A DNA stretch of 64,000 nucleotides, taken from positions 310,001-374,000 of the forward strand of contig JAWHQI010000522.1 in assembly GCA_033032865.1 (NCBI GenBank). The letters run 5' to 3'. The position numbers and the translations under genes were made by a program. The first letter of the stretch is position 1; the number at the start of each line of letters is the position of its first letter. The notes below the pieces were generated by a model. It saw only the letters and a program-made list of their open reading frames with translations, was not told the origin of the DNA and did no database searches. The stretch is from Dactylorhiza incarnata (taxonomy: Eukaryota; Streptophyta; Magnoliopsida; Asparagales; Orchidaceae). This document shows, piece by piece, positions 44,026-55,453 of the stretch.

Positions 44026-44176
44026 TCAAAAATAACTTAGATTTTTCTTCAAAATTTCAGACCTTTGCTTCCTTTAGAGTTTGAACATATGAAGATCTAC
44101 CTTCCTTCTTGTCTTCTTCCTGACTTGAATATTACTCCATGTTGAGCATTCCAAGCTCTGTCTTGAAGAAAGAGAA

Positions 44177-45503
44177 CTAGGTCTCATTCAGCGGTTTCAT
44201 GAAAATATCCGCAACTTGCTTATCCGTCGGGACATATAATAAATTGATGTCCCCATTCTCCACGTGCTCCCAGATGAAATGATATCTTAATTCGATATGC
44301 TTTGTCCGGCTGTGCGAGTCTGGATTATTTGCAATTGCAATTGCACTGGAAGAGTCGCAAGACATTGGAATGTCTTTGAACTTCAAGTTATAATCTTCAA
44401 GCTGATTTTTTTATCCAAAGAAGTTGTGCGCAACAACTGCCTGCAGAAATGTATTCTGACTTGGCGGTTGAAATTGCAACATAATTCTGCTTCTTGCTAA
44501 TCCAGGAAATAAGTCTTCTTCCGAGAAATTGGCATTTCCCATAAGTGCTTTTCCTGTCATCTTTACTACCTGCAAAGTCTGCATCTGAAAAACCTAGTAG
44601 CTCGCTATCCTTACATCTTGGGTACCATAAGCCAAGATTTGGTGTACCCTTAAGATATATCAAAATTTGCTTTGCAGCAGTATAGTGAGATTCCGTAGAT
44701 TTCACCTGATATCTAGCACATACACATGTAGAGAACATTATATCAGGTCTACTAGCAGTAAGGTAGAGCAGAGAGCCAATTATGCTTCTGTACTTGGTTT
44801 CATCGAAAGGTTTCCCTTTCTCATCCTTGTCCAGAGACATAGCTGAGCTCATTGGAGTCCTCATAGAGGTTGCACTCTCCATTCCAAATTTCTTAACCAA
44901 CTCCTTGGTGAATTTTGTTTGTGAGATGATAATTTCATCTTCAGATTGCTTCACCTGAAGTCCTAAGAAATATTTTAGCTCACCCATACTACTCATTTCA
45001 AATTTACCTTGAATAAGATTGGAAAACTTTTTGCAGAGGTTATCATCCGTAGAGCCAAAAATAATGTCGTCGACATTGATTTGCACTAGAAAAATCTTGC
45101 CTTTTACTTCCCTAAGAAATAATGTCTTATCTATCTTTCCACTTCTGAACTTGTTCTCAAGAAGAAAGTTAGACAACGTTTCATACCAAGCTTGAGGAGC
45201 TTATTTCAAACCATATAAAGTTTTTTGTAATAAATAAACATAATCAGGATAATCAAGATTAACAAAACCTGGGGGTTGTTCAACGTATACTTCTTTTTTT
45301 ATATTACCATTGAGAAAAGCTGACTTGACGTCCATTTGGTATACGGTGAATCCTTTGAATGCAACATAAGCTAGAAACAACCTGATCTCTTCGAGTCTTG
45401 CTACAGGAGCATAAGTCTGATCGAAGTAGATCCCTTCTTCTTGTCTGTATCCTTTTGCTACAAGTATGGCTTTGTTCTTTATTATTGTTCCATTTTCCTC
45501 CAA
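44177..45503 (-). pseudogene. Reverse transcriptase and RNase H of element C
   Basis: Minus-strand pieces are 45503-45201 ('[20 protein letters not shown]', '[10 protein letters not shown]', 'VEQPPGF'), 45176-44397 and 44386-44177. The RT catalytic motif reads 'INVDDIIFG' where the family has YVDD: both Asp are kept and Tyr is Asn. 'FEMSSMGELKYFLGLQV' and 'SRPDIMFSTCVCARYQ' follow. RNase H has 'FSDADFAGSKDDRKST' and ends 'IELRYHFIWEHVENGDINLL' and 'DKQVADIFMKPL'. Breaks are a stop at 45198-45200 after 'LYGLK' and a frame change near 44395. These enzymes would make the cDNA copy. The copy is close to intact but not functional. Confidence 0.92.
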
Positions 45504-45512
45504 TTTATTTCT

Positions 45513-47204
45513 CTACAACCACTTTATTCCAATGATATTCTTATCATTGGGTTTTGGAACAATTGTCCACACTTTGCATCGCTTGAATTGATACAATTCT
45601 TCTTCCATTGCAATTATCCAATGGGGGTCTTCATTTGCTTCTTGGAACTTCTTTGGTTCAACCTGCGAGAGGAAACTTAAATGCATATTTTCGTTAGTAG
45701 TACCTCTTCTCGTTCTTATACCGACATGAGGATTTCCTATGATCTGATCAACCGGATGATCCCTCATATGTCTGAATTCATGATTCCTTGCATCAATTTG
45801 GACATTGGGAACATCTTCTACTACTGGAATGTCTTCTTCCACTTGAATTGGCTCTTCACCAAGATGATCTTCCTCTTCAGTTGAGGTTGGGGGAGAGATC
45901 TTGACAAAGGTTTGAGCATTGTCTGTAACTGGCTCAACCAAGTTTGTATCTTGCAACTTTGAACCTGCAACTTCAACAGAAGCACTAGAAGAGCTGCTAT
46001 GTAGCAAGCCCGTCTCATCAAATACAACATTAATAGATTCTTCTACAACCAGAGTTTTCTTATTAAAAACTCTATAAGCTTTGTTATGGCTGCTATATCC
46101 TACGAATATACCTTCAAAGCTCTTTTCACTAAACTTGGTTTTGTAATGCTTTCCATTATTAAGTACAAAGCATTTGCTACCAAAGATTCTAAAATAAGAT
46201 ATGGCGGGTCTCTTGCCTTTTAGTAGTTCATAGGGAGTCTTTTCATGGTTTTTATTTACGAGTGCTCTATTTTGCACATGGCAAGAAGTGTTGACGGCTT
46301 CAGCCCAGAAGTATTCCGGAAGTGAAGAATCACTCAACATTGTTCTACAAGCCTCAATGAGTGTTCTGTTCCTTCTCTCAGCTACCCCATTTTGCTGTGG
46401 AGTTCGAGGAGAGGAAAAATCATAAAAGATACCAAGGCTTTCACAGAAATCTGTCATGGCTCCAAATTCAAATTTTGTTCCCTGGGCACTTCTGATTTTG
46501 ACCACCGAACAATCTATTTCGTTCTGAATTTGCTTGAAAAATTTAGTGAAAATATTAAAGGTATTTGACTTGTGTTTTAGAAAGAATACCCATGCAAAAT
46601 ATCAGTAATCATCTACAATAACTAATATGTAAGACTTTCCTCCTAAACTTCTAATTTGCAAAGGACCAAACAGGTCCATATGAAGCAAGTATAAACACCT
46701 GGTAGATACTTTGCCAATAATGCTCTTAAAGGTAGCTCTTGTTTGCTTGCCTTTTACACATGTATAACAAGGTCTATCTTTAATGCACATAACATTTGGC
46801 GCATCACGCACTAAGTTTTGAGAAAATAATTTATTTATCGTTTTGAAATTAATATATGCTAATCTCTTATGCCATTGGTCAACAAGAGATGCACCATCTT
46901 TTGCTAAAAGACACACTGGTGTAGAAGAGGATAAACAAAGAAAGTTCAAACAGAAAATATTTCTACAACGAGTGCATGATAAAATCGTTTCAGAATTTTC
47001 TACCGACTTTATCAAACACTTATCTTTACAAAAATCAACTGTGTATCCTTTATCACATAGTTGACTTATGCTTATCTGATTTTTTTCTAATCCTTCCACA
47101 TAAGCTACATCTGAAAAGGATACATTACCATTAGTGATCATACCGTAGCCTTTTATTATTCCTCTGTCGGATCCGCCAAAAAGTAACTTTTGGACCGCTC
47201 TCAA
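45513..47204 (-). pseudogene. Integrase of element C
   Basis: Piece 47204-46602 contains the gag-pre-integrase block 'WHKRLAYINFKTINKL', a zinc region with 'CYTCVKGKQTRATF' and the first catalytic Asp in 'LHMDLFGPL'. Piece 46505-45513 starts after a break and reads 'IRSAQGTKFE', where the family has S-D-H-G, so the second catalytic Asp is Ala. The Glu is kept in 'TPQQNGVAERRNRTL'. The C-terminal part ('WIIAMEEELYQFKRCKVWTI') runs into RT. The loss of one catalytic residue and the frameshift between pieces mean this copy cannot integrate. Confidence 0.9.
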
Positions 47205-47343
47205 CTGGAATATAGTTCTGTAAAAGGCTTCTAGTTTCGGTCATATGCCGAGAACAACCACTGTCCAAATACCAGATAGGATTTTTGTTGGCCTTTGGAG
47301 ATACCTGCAAAAACAAATTATTTTGCCTTAGGAGCCCAAACAA
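47131..47343 (-). pseudogene. Aspartic protease region of element C
   Basis: The frame has the copia protease site 'IWYLDSGCSRHMT' with D-S-G intact, then 'VTFWRIRQRNNKRL', which looks shifted relative to the family 'VTFGD..KG.I.GYG'. The expected continuation ('GIIKGYGMITNGNVSFSDVA') is found in the overlapping frame 47204-46602. So a one-base shift near 47170 separates the protease from integrase. Confidence 0.85.
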
Positions 47344-47418
47344 ATTTGGGTCCTTGGTCCCTTGTTAGTTGAGCACCACGTTGAATGTTAACATTGCGAG
47401 TGGTCTTTCTTGCAATAT

Positions 47419-47976
47419 TTACTTGTGGTCTCTTGAAATAAGTAGAATTGAACAGCAATCTACGACAAAGTGACCAATCTTGCCATAGCACCAACAGTCA
47501 AACCTATTGTACCTTCTCTTAGTATTCTCCTGCTTCACATTTTGAACGTTAGTTTTAGTAGGGGAAATTCTTTTAGAAGAGGATGGTTCATGAGTACAGC
47601 ACACACATGGTTGAACTGTCTCCTTAGGCTTAGGTGCAATAACCTTCACTATTGATTCTCTCTTAGCACTAGGTCCCTGAACAAATGGACCATAACTCCT
47701 CAAATTAATTTCCTCATTGGGTGCTTTGAAAGAACTTGCACCAAAGTTTCAGGGACAAGTCCACCCCTTGTAGTCATTGACAGGACCAGACACAATTGGT
47801 CTAGTCAAATGACCATAGGAGCTTTCTAGATCATAGACATTAGTAGGAAAGATGACTTTCTTAAAAGTAGTCTGATCGAAATGGGTTTTCCCTTTCTCTT
47901 CGGCGGTGACTTTCCTAGCACTCTTATTTTTCTTCTTGGCTAGTATGCTTTTATAAGATTTACTAGATTCAGCCAC
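47419..47976 (-). pseudogene. Gag/protease linker with second zinc knuckle (element C)
   Basis: Piece 47976-47749 is Lys-rich ('KSYKSILAKKKNKSARKV'). Piece 47703-47419 contains 'DCWCYGKIGHFVVDC'. This is a second knuckle in which the spacing is wrong: Tyr stands where the second Cys of CX2C belongs. Frame changes separate it from the neighbouring pieces. Confidence 0.7.
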
Positions 47977-48042
47977 ATGACCTAATCCACTTCCACTTGC
48001 TTTAGCGGAGAAACTATCAATGATTGGAAGAATAGTTTTAGG

Positions 48043-49634
48043 TTAAGAAAACTTTTCAACTAGCCTCTTCTCAGCGGCTAGCTGTTCTTCCAGCTCTTTG
48101 ATAGAATTCCCTCTCAGGGCAAGGAGCTCATCCGAGCTTTTGATCTTCTCTGTCATATTTTGGATTTCCTCTCTAAGAGATGTAAGTTGTGTAACTTCTT
48201 CTCTCAGATTAGATTCCTCTTCCTTGAGAGACAAAATCCCCTTGGCCTGGATTTTGACAACCTTTCGGCATTTGTCAAAGGCTTTAAGAAATTCAGAATA
48301 TTGAGTCATGAGTTCTGAATCTTCATCTGAGACATAGTTCTCTTGTTCAGCTGAGGCATACTCAAATTCAGACAAAATAGTGTGAGCCTTTACCTTCCCT
48401 TTGTATGGAGGTTCTTCTTTGTCGTCAGTCATAGCCATCAGCCGAAATAGGCTTCTTCTTCATCACTTGACTTCTCCGAGTCACTGTCGCTGAGTGTTTT
48501 GGACTTTTTGGCGACGAAGCTTCTTTCATTTTTCTTTTTCCCGTGGGTGGATTTCTTTTCTTCTTTCTTTCTACCTTCTTTCTTTTTGTAAGGCCATTCA
48601 GCGATCATATGCCATGGCTTATTACAACAATAACAAATAATGTCAGAAGAAACGTGTTTGTTCGGTTTAGAATTATACCTGTCATGGTTGCCTGAGCCCT
48701 TCTTGTGATGATCTCCATCACAACGAGAATGTCTATAGTCAGAAGATGAATGTTTGTTCTTCATAAGCCTTCTCTTATTTAGTAGCTTCTTGAACTGACG
48801 GGAGATTAGAGAAAATTCCCCATCTGACATTTCTGAGAAGGAGGAGCCTGCTTCTGATTCTTCTTCTTCATCAGATTCTTGTGCCCTAATTGGAGACACA
48901 GTTCTGCTTTTCCTGGAGCTTTCCGCCTTCAGAGCCAAGGTCCTTTCCTTGCTAGAAGTTTGGTTCCCATCTTCTTCTGTTTTGTGGATATTCATCTGCA
49001 GTTCATGGGATAATAGCTTCCCGAACAGATTCTGTGGGTCAATATTTGGCAGTTTTCCAAACTCCCTAATGGCAATGATCTTGCTATCCCATTCTTTCAT
49101 CATGGATCATAGGAACTTGTCATTGAGTTCACCGTTTGTGAATTCCCGGCCATAGTTTCTTAGGTCATTTACCATTTTGAAGAATCTTTCATAAGCATCG
49201 GCGATGCACTCCTTCTTACTCTGCTTGAAGGCCTCATACTCTTGGTTGAGTAGAGATCTTCTATCATCCCTTACATCTTCGGTACCTTCCATGAGAACAA
49301 TTAAGGATGTCCACATCTCTTTGGCCGATCTGCAGTGAATCAAATTTTGTAACATTGAATCATCCACTGCACTAGCAATAATGTTCTTCTCCTTTTTGTC
49401 CAAGGCTACTATTGCGATCTCATCCTTAGTTAGGTCCATCACTTTCTTTGGCACCTGAACAGTAGGGTCAATTGTAGAGGCAGTCATATGCACATGAGGG
49501 CCTTCTTCTTCAACTTGAAATATTCTCGGATCTGCGGCTTCCAGGTAAAATCTGACTCTTTCTTTCCACATAGGAAAATTTGCCTTTGTGCAGATTGGCA
49601 GCTTCAACGAGGAAGATTCCTTGCTTCTTTCCAT
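48043..49634 (-). pseudogene. Gag of element C
   Basis: ATG at 49634 starts a good Sirevirus-type gag ('LPICTKANFPMWKERVRFYL', 'HCRSAKEMWTSLIVLMEGTE', 'EAFKQSKKECIADAYERFF'). A single TGA at 49107-49109 interrupts it, after which the same frame runs to 48438 ('NLFGKLLSHELQMNIHK', Ser/Glu-rich part, knuckle, basic tail). The knuckle is 'CYCCNKPWHMIAEW': the last Cys of CX2CX4HX4C is Trp. A one-base loss near 48440 shifts to the frame 48438-48043, a heptad-rich coiled coil ('LTSLREEIQNMTEKIKSSDE'). Gag packs the genomic RNA. It lies next to the primer site, as expected. Confidence 0.9.
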
Positions 49635-49698
49635 GATTGGCTAGCAACTAGAATGGATAGATCCTGTTCAAGGTGTTAACCTAGAAATGAACAGCGAC

Positions 49699-49710
49699 CC
49701 TTTGATACCA
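49699..49710 (-). other. Primer binding site of element C (tRNA-iMet type)
   Basis: On the minus strand TGGTATCAAAGG begins two bases inside the LTR end at 49713. The first ten bases match the copia primer site apart from G to A. Confidence 0.85.
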
Positions 49711-49712
49711 AT

Positions 49713-51681
49713 TGTAATATCTAGTTGCCAACCTAAATCACCTAGAGGGGGGGGGGGTGAATAGGTGAATTAAAAACTTGATGAAATAGAATGCACAGAA
49801 AGCAAATCACAATCACAGACGACACAATAAATTTATAGTGGTTCCCCGATCTTGGGTACTCCACTTGCCATCCTCGCCAATCTAGCACCACAGCTAGACT
49901 TGACTACTTCACTATAAATCAGATCATGAATGACCCTACAATCTCAGAGTCAACACTCCTACAATCTCGGAGACAAATCTCCTACAAACTCAGAGAAAAT
50001 CTCTCTTACAACTCAGAGAAAAACCTCTCCTACAACTCGGAGACAAACCTCTCCTACAACTCGGAGAAAACTTCTCCCACAATCAAATGTAAATTGAGAT
50101 TGATATAATACTTATCAATACATAAACATATCTAAAAAACCTGAGAGATCTTCTTCCTTCTTGAGACTTGAATAGCTTTGACTTGATGTCGATGAGAAAG
50201 AATTGAAAATGACTCAGATCTGACCTTCTACGATTTGACTTGATCCAATAGATACAGTAGAGGATGGGGCGATGATCAATCAAACCTTTTCTTCCACTGG
50301 AGACAATTGATTCAGAACAGTAGATCGATCTCAAGTAATGGCGAGAGGCAGCGACACTTTCTCGTTCTTCTTGGATCGAATAGAGAATTAGGGTTAATGA
50401 TTTGAATGATTAATTCCTTGATTATTCCTTAAAAGAAAGCCTTATATAGCTAAGGACTTAACGACATGAATTAAGGTAGGATTAACCTTAAAGGAAATCA
50501 GAAGAGCCGTCACATTAGACAGAAGGAATTAACGCCCCGACAAATGGACTGAAAATCACTTAAAGAACGAAAATACAATTTCTCGAGAACAAAGAAATTC
50601 TCGAGAAATAACAGCTTCTACTTCGAGAAAATACATAGAAGGATTTTCGGGAGATAGAGATAAACTTCTCAAGAGATAAAGGATTTCACGAGAGATGGAT
50701 GGAATTCTCGAGAACAATTGGCTTCTCAAGAAAAATAACCTATAGAAAAACTTTACTGGCAGACGAGAAAGACTTTTCGAGAGACAGACATATTTCTCAA
50801 GAGACTGTTTTGATTTCTCGAGAAACTCAAGTCCTGCCGAGAAACCTTTAGAAACTTTAAATAAAGGATTGAAAAGGATTTCTCGAGAAAGGAATTTGAA
50901 AAACAACGCAGAGCTAATTCGTCGGCTGAGGAAAATTTATCAAACAGAGTTCGAAGAAATCACTTCAATTTGTCAAACGGCAATCGACGAACGGCGATCA
51001 ATGAAACCACATCAATTACAGTATGACAGTGATCGACGAAACAATTTCAATTCGTCGAAAGGAGCTCGATGAAATCATGTCAATCTCAGTATAACAGCAA
51101 TCGACGAAACGACTTCAATTTCAGTATAACAACGATCAACGAAATGACTTCAATTTCAGTATAATAGCGATCGACGAAACGACTTCAATTTCAGTATAAC
51201 AACGATCAATGAAACGACATCAATTCGTCGAATGGAGCTCAACGAAATCTAAACTCAAAATTTTGGTATAACTATCCATCGAACGGAGCTCGACGAAACC
51301 ACTTCAATTCGTCGAACGGAGCTCGGCGAAATCAAAAGATTCGTCGAATGAAAAATATACTGAATACTTAGGAAAAATTTTATTCCTCCTTCTCTTGGAC
51401 ACCAGTTGTAACTCCAAACCATGGGCTTTAATAGTCTTGAAACTGAAATGTATCCCAATAGAGAGATCACACATGAGTCAACACCATGTTCCATACAATG
51501 AGGAATTACATTGTATGAAACTGGGCTTATTGACCCACTGTGACCTGACATTGATCTACACTTAGTAATGTAAACCTGCAAGAACAATACTAGAAAGACA
51601 TATCAAATACACTAGCAATTCAATCTTGGTTCAAGGACGACTTTCCATAAATCATGGTTATTGTTGATACAATACCCAACA
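49713..51681 (-). repeat. 5' LTR of element C (1969 bp)
   Basis: On the minus strand it starts TGTTGGGTATTG at 51681 and ends GATATTACA at 49713. The TATA box TATATAAGG is at about 50441-50448, and near the end a run of 11 C (G on the plus strand) precedes CTCTAGGTG. It pairs with 32838-34817. Confidence 0.92.
50576..51350 (-). promoter_or_regulatory. TTCTCGAGAA and TCGACGAA arrays, 5' LTR of C
   Basis: This has the same layout as 33716-34490: TCGACGAA part 51350-50925, TTCTCGAGAA part 50892-50576, then the TATA box. Individual sites differ between the two LTRs mostly by C-to-T or G-to-A changes. Confidence 0.75.
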
Positions 51682-51686
51682 AGAGG

Positions 51687-52155
51687 CTTGGGAGGTCTTC
51701 TGTTGTTTAGAGAGGAGAGCATTCAAATTTCCAATTGCATTCATGAGTGTGCCCTGGGAGGTTCTGAGAGATTGATTTTGGAGAGAGGAGAGTTGATCCT
51801 GGGTGACTTGAAGTTGATGCAGTAGAGTCTCTCCAACAGTTCTAGCTGAGATTTGATGCATTTGTTCCTGAGAGACTTGAGCAATAGCTGAGATTATTTG
51901 AAGAATAATATTGAAAGCATCTTCTAAATTAGTAAAGGTGACATCCTAATTTTGAATTATAGCTTGCTGATTATCCCTTAAAATAGACATTCTGTCCAAT
52001 GAGCAAAATGACTTCATTAATATGTACTATGTGATCACCAGTATTGGAGACAACATTTGCAGCAGTGTTGTAAACATTTGCGTTCTGATAATTCACAGGC
52101 CGTATTTCCTCTTGCAGACCATTGATTCTAGCAGACAGGTCATCTTTACAGCTCT
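51687..52155 (-). pseudogene. ORF3 of D, second piece
   Basis: Minus-strand frames 52152-51971 ('DDLSARINGLQEEIRPVNYQ', a heptad-like part) and 51861-51687 ('LHQLQVTQDQLSSLQNQSLR') belong to the coiled-coil section of ORF3. Stops and a shift near 51900 separate them. It is bounded by the E insertion (TCT duplication) at one end and the C insertion (AGAGG duplication) at the other. Confidence 0.6.
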
Positions 52156-52420
52156 CACTACACCATATCATGCATATGGTAGCACTCAAAAACCGCTACT
52201 ATATATTAAAAAACCGCTTCTGTAGGGCTACGGTAGTGGTTGTGTGTGTGTTATATCAGCCGCCGTGGTCGTAGGGTATAGTAGCGGTTACACAATGCAT
52301 TGTGGCATCCTGAAACTGCTACCATAGGTACATCATTTATAGCATTTATAGTTTTCAATGGTAGCAGTTATTGAGTGCTACCATTCTACAGCAATGACTA
52401 CGATTCTTAATCGCCAGACG
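52156..52420. repeat. Left terminal and subterminal repeats of E
   Basis: The terminal inverted repeat is followed by ACCGCTACT, ACCGCTTCT, GGTAGTGGTT, GTAGCGGTT, ACTGCTACC and GGTAGCAGTT. These are direct and inverted variants of one 9-base site, as bound by transposase in CACTA elements. Confidence 0.8.
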
Positions 52421-52676
52421 TTTATTTGTATAAAATGCATTTTAACATATTAAATTGATTTCTTGTATAATAATGCATAAAATTCATTTTAATAAATTCA
52501 AATAATGAAGAGAATATCCATTGTGTAAAAGAATTTAAATAATTTTTTTTTATTAATATTAAAAAGATGGTGGGAGATAGCCCAAACCCTTCATGAATAC
52601 AATCAATATATAGATCACTTAATTTTCTTTAATAAACTCAATACATGAGAAAACATATATAATTAATACATGAAAA

Positions 52677-52768
52677 TTATTCTCTTAATTTCTTCTTCAC
52701 TGGCTCATCCTTCTTGCCTTCTATCTTCTTCTGAAGCCTCTCTTGGTGCCTCATTTTCTCAGATATAC
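52677..52768 (-). pseudogene. Captured exon-like block in E (Lys-rich C-terminus)
   Basis: On the minus strand an acceptor-like TTTTGTTTTAG is followed by an open stretch reading 'EKMRHQERLQKKIEGKKDEP' and 'VKKKLRE' before TAA. It looks like the final exon of a gene; the family is not recognised. Confidence 0.35.
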
Positions 52769-52897
52769 CTAAAACAAAATAAAGGACGTATAAATTATAA
52801 GGAACTATTAGGACTCATATCAATATGGAACATAATTTACAACATTAATTTTTCTATGGGACAAATTCATAAATAGAACTATTAAGACTAAAATCAT

Positions 52898-53084
52898 TAG
52901 AACTCATACCATCCCAAAATTCTTCAGATTGGACCATGAGAAGTGCTAAATAACATTCATGTCCTACATCTTGAACTTCTGCTTTATACTTCATCGGTGA
53001 ACCATGCTTTTCTTACAAGATCAAAAGTGTGATCGGCTACTACATGAGCATTAGTTAGAATTTGCCTTCCATGAATCACAAACC
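52898..53084 (-). pseudogene. Captured exon of a DEG-type (DegP/HtrA) serine protease
   Basis: After an acceptor-like ATTCCTCCAG the minus strand reads '[19 protein letters not shown]', which is the catalytic-histidine block of plant DEG proteases (His of T-N-A-H). After one extra A in a run at about 53008 it continues '[18 protein letters not shown]', '[15 protein letters not shown]'. This is the expected next part, ending at a GTATGAG donor-like site near 52909. DEG proteases degrade damaged proteins in chloroplast, mitochondria or nucleus; the sequence looks closest to the DEG9-like group, but the subgroup is not certain. Only one frameshift is present, so capture is fairly recent or the exon was copied cleanly. 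The Asp and Ser of the triad are absent. Confidence 0.8.
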
Positions 53085-54930
53085 CTGGAGGAATATAGAA
53101 AATTCAGCCACTTATGAAATCAAAATTCCGCCACTATTTGTATCAATAAATGGGCAGCCAACCACAACCTTCAAGAGCCAACAGTAGCCATCTGCAGTAG
53201 ACCAAAAATGGCAATCAACACCAGCACAAATGACAGCCAACTACAACATCAATATAATGCATGGATCACTTGTAAAAAAACAAATAACAGCCAATTGGCA
53301 AGGTGAACAACTCGATCATGCTGCTCCAACACGACAAAGAGGCATGGAGAAACAAACATCCTGCTTTCCAATTACAGGAAAAAAACAAAATGTAAGATTA
53401 AGTGGATACCGCACACATGTATGACAAAAACAATTCATAATTTTAGGACAACATTTAAGATATTATAAACTCATCCGTGCATAGTAAAAAATTTATTTCA
53501 AGTACAAAATCCCGGTTTTGAAAATTCAAAACTGATAGTTGATGCATGGAAAAATAAAATATGATGAATATATGAATAGTAGTAAATAAGATCAGATCAC
53601 AATAAATTATTCTTGCATTAGTCAATTTTCAAGATTGGAATCGATGATTTAGAAGTGTCATAAATCACAAAGCTGCATTTAAATGTTTTAAATAAAATAA
53701 CTTTTAAGGTTTTTCATGAAAGTACGAGTATCGCAAATGGCACATCCATCCAGAGCATGGATGATAGAATGTAATAAATTAATCATCCAGAAATTCCAAT
53801 AGTATTGATTCATTTTTACACAGTGATGCCATTGTACATTTTGATAATCAGACTTGATGCACAGTAAAAGTGACAAGGTTAGTAAATGATACTCCTACCA
53901 AGTACCAGTTTAAATTTTGACAGATAAGATCTAATAAAAAAAATTAATGCCAAGTACCAACTATTAACCTCCTATCACGAATGAAATGTCCTCCCATCAT
54001 CATTATCTTCAAAAGTCACACTTAAGGGGCATTACAACATTTCAGGTACCTAGGATGAGCCAAGTATGTAGGATTATAATGATAAAGATGATGGAAGAAC
54101 AAACATAGTCATTCCAAGATAAATCTGAGGTCAATTTTGAGAGAGAAAATATAGTGCACAAAGAACATACTCAATTATACAGAACAATGTCAATGAGTTT
54201 CTCCAAACTATAAGGTCCCAGGAAATGTTGACTTATATGAATATTTTCTTATAGTGTATAATTTATTTCCATATTTGGAATGGTGATCGTAGTATCAGGA
54301 TACATAGAATTGTATTTAATTTAACAAGATGACAAGTAAAGCTTCTACACATTCAACTATTGAGGCACCCATAAATATCTCATGAGCAAGCTTCTCAACA
54401 TGCCCATAAATGGAGTAGTACCTGAAGAAAAGATGTGAGAATTCATTCATATGAATAATTATAATGAGTTTAAATAGAAAATGTATATCCTATCTCATCA
54501 ATATCATAAAGTATCTGAAATTGAGGTGGAAGAAATTTTCTTTTTTAGTTATCCCATCATTGTCATTAGGGATATTTCAGCTATTTTAGTAAGAAAATCA
54601 TGGCAGATCCAAAGAACCTACATGGAGAAAACCGACACGATTAAATCTTGTTTAGGCAATGTTACAAACACTTTCCATGCAGTAACATCAACAACTAGTG
54701 ATATACAAAATTAGATAACAATAATTGGCACCGGAAGTCAATTGAAAGACTATTTGTTCCAACTCATCCGCAATCAAATCACACATAGGAAATCTCAGAC
54801 AAATAAAGTAGACAGGAAATTAAACAGATCGGAAAAGTGGGGAAAAAACTTGAACCTAATCAGCGCTTACACAATGTAAACCTTGGTGAGATAGAACAAG
54901 GTTTTTGGTAGTAAACCACCATTCAATTAC

Positions 54931-54991
54931 CTTAGCCTATCGGATTGGTCCAGCTACATCATCAGACAGAACAAACTCTACATCAGGATTT
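54931..54991 (-). pseudogene. Captured exon-like block in E, unrecognised
   Basis: On the minus strand it is bounded by TTTTTGTCTAG and AAG|GTAATTG. It reads 'NPDVEFVLSDDVAGPIR', then a stop. The frame and splice-like borders suggest an exon. I do not recognise the protein. Confidence 0.35.
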
Positions 54992-55152
54992 CTAGACAAA
55001 AATACAAGAAATCATGAAAAATTTGAAAATAATCAAGAAAAAGTCGAAAATATCTCATAGCATTTCTTGACAATATCTATCCATCAGATAGACAAGATGA
55101 TAAAGTAAGTTTGGACTAGGGATAGAGAGAAAGAAATGAACCTTTTTGCCCC

Positions 55153-55453
55153 TTAGCCATCAGATTTAGCGGAAGTGCGGAACCACGGAGGAGAAACCGA
55201 GAAAGTGGAAGATGATCGGCCGATGCTCAACATTCCTTTTGAGTATCTGAATTTGAGTGGCTCGGCTCCTCCTTGCTCCAGGATGACGGGGAGGAGGGAG
55301 GAGAGGGCTTGGGGCAGCGTTTTCCCTGCTCCAGGCCGACGGGGAGTAGGGGAGATGGGAGAGGGAGAGGCGACGGGAGAGAGGGAGGAGAGGGAACGGG
55401 GGGCTGCTCTGTGCGACGAGAGGGAGAGGGAAGGCTGTGGCCGTTTCACGCAA
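55153..55453 (-). pseudogene. Captured GC-rich first-exon-like block in E
   Basis: A GC-rich stretch, unlike its neighbours, is open on the minus strand as a Ser/Pro/Arg-rich frame ('LSSLSPVASPSPISPTPRRP') with no ATG. Such composition is usual for 5' UTR plus organelle transit-peptide exons. It could be the first exon of one of the captured genes. The plus-strand frame at 55175-55564 is probably its shadow. Confidence 0.35.

Larger units (their letters stand above)
32838..51681 (-). mobile_element. Element C: Sirevirus-type Ty1/copia, about 12.4 kb without nested B
   Basis: LTRs of 1980 and 1969 bases flank gag, pol and a third ORF in that order on the minus strand, with the AGAGG duplication on both sides (32833-32837, 51682-51686). 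It is inserted in ORF3 of D. Long LTRs, a coiled-coil-tailed gag and an ORF between pol and the 3' LTR fit the SIRE lineage of Copia. The LTRs are still very alike, so it is much younger than A. Confidence 0.92.
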
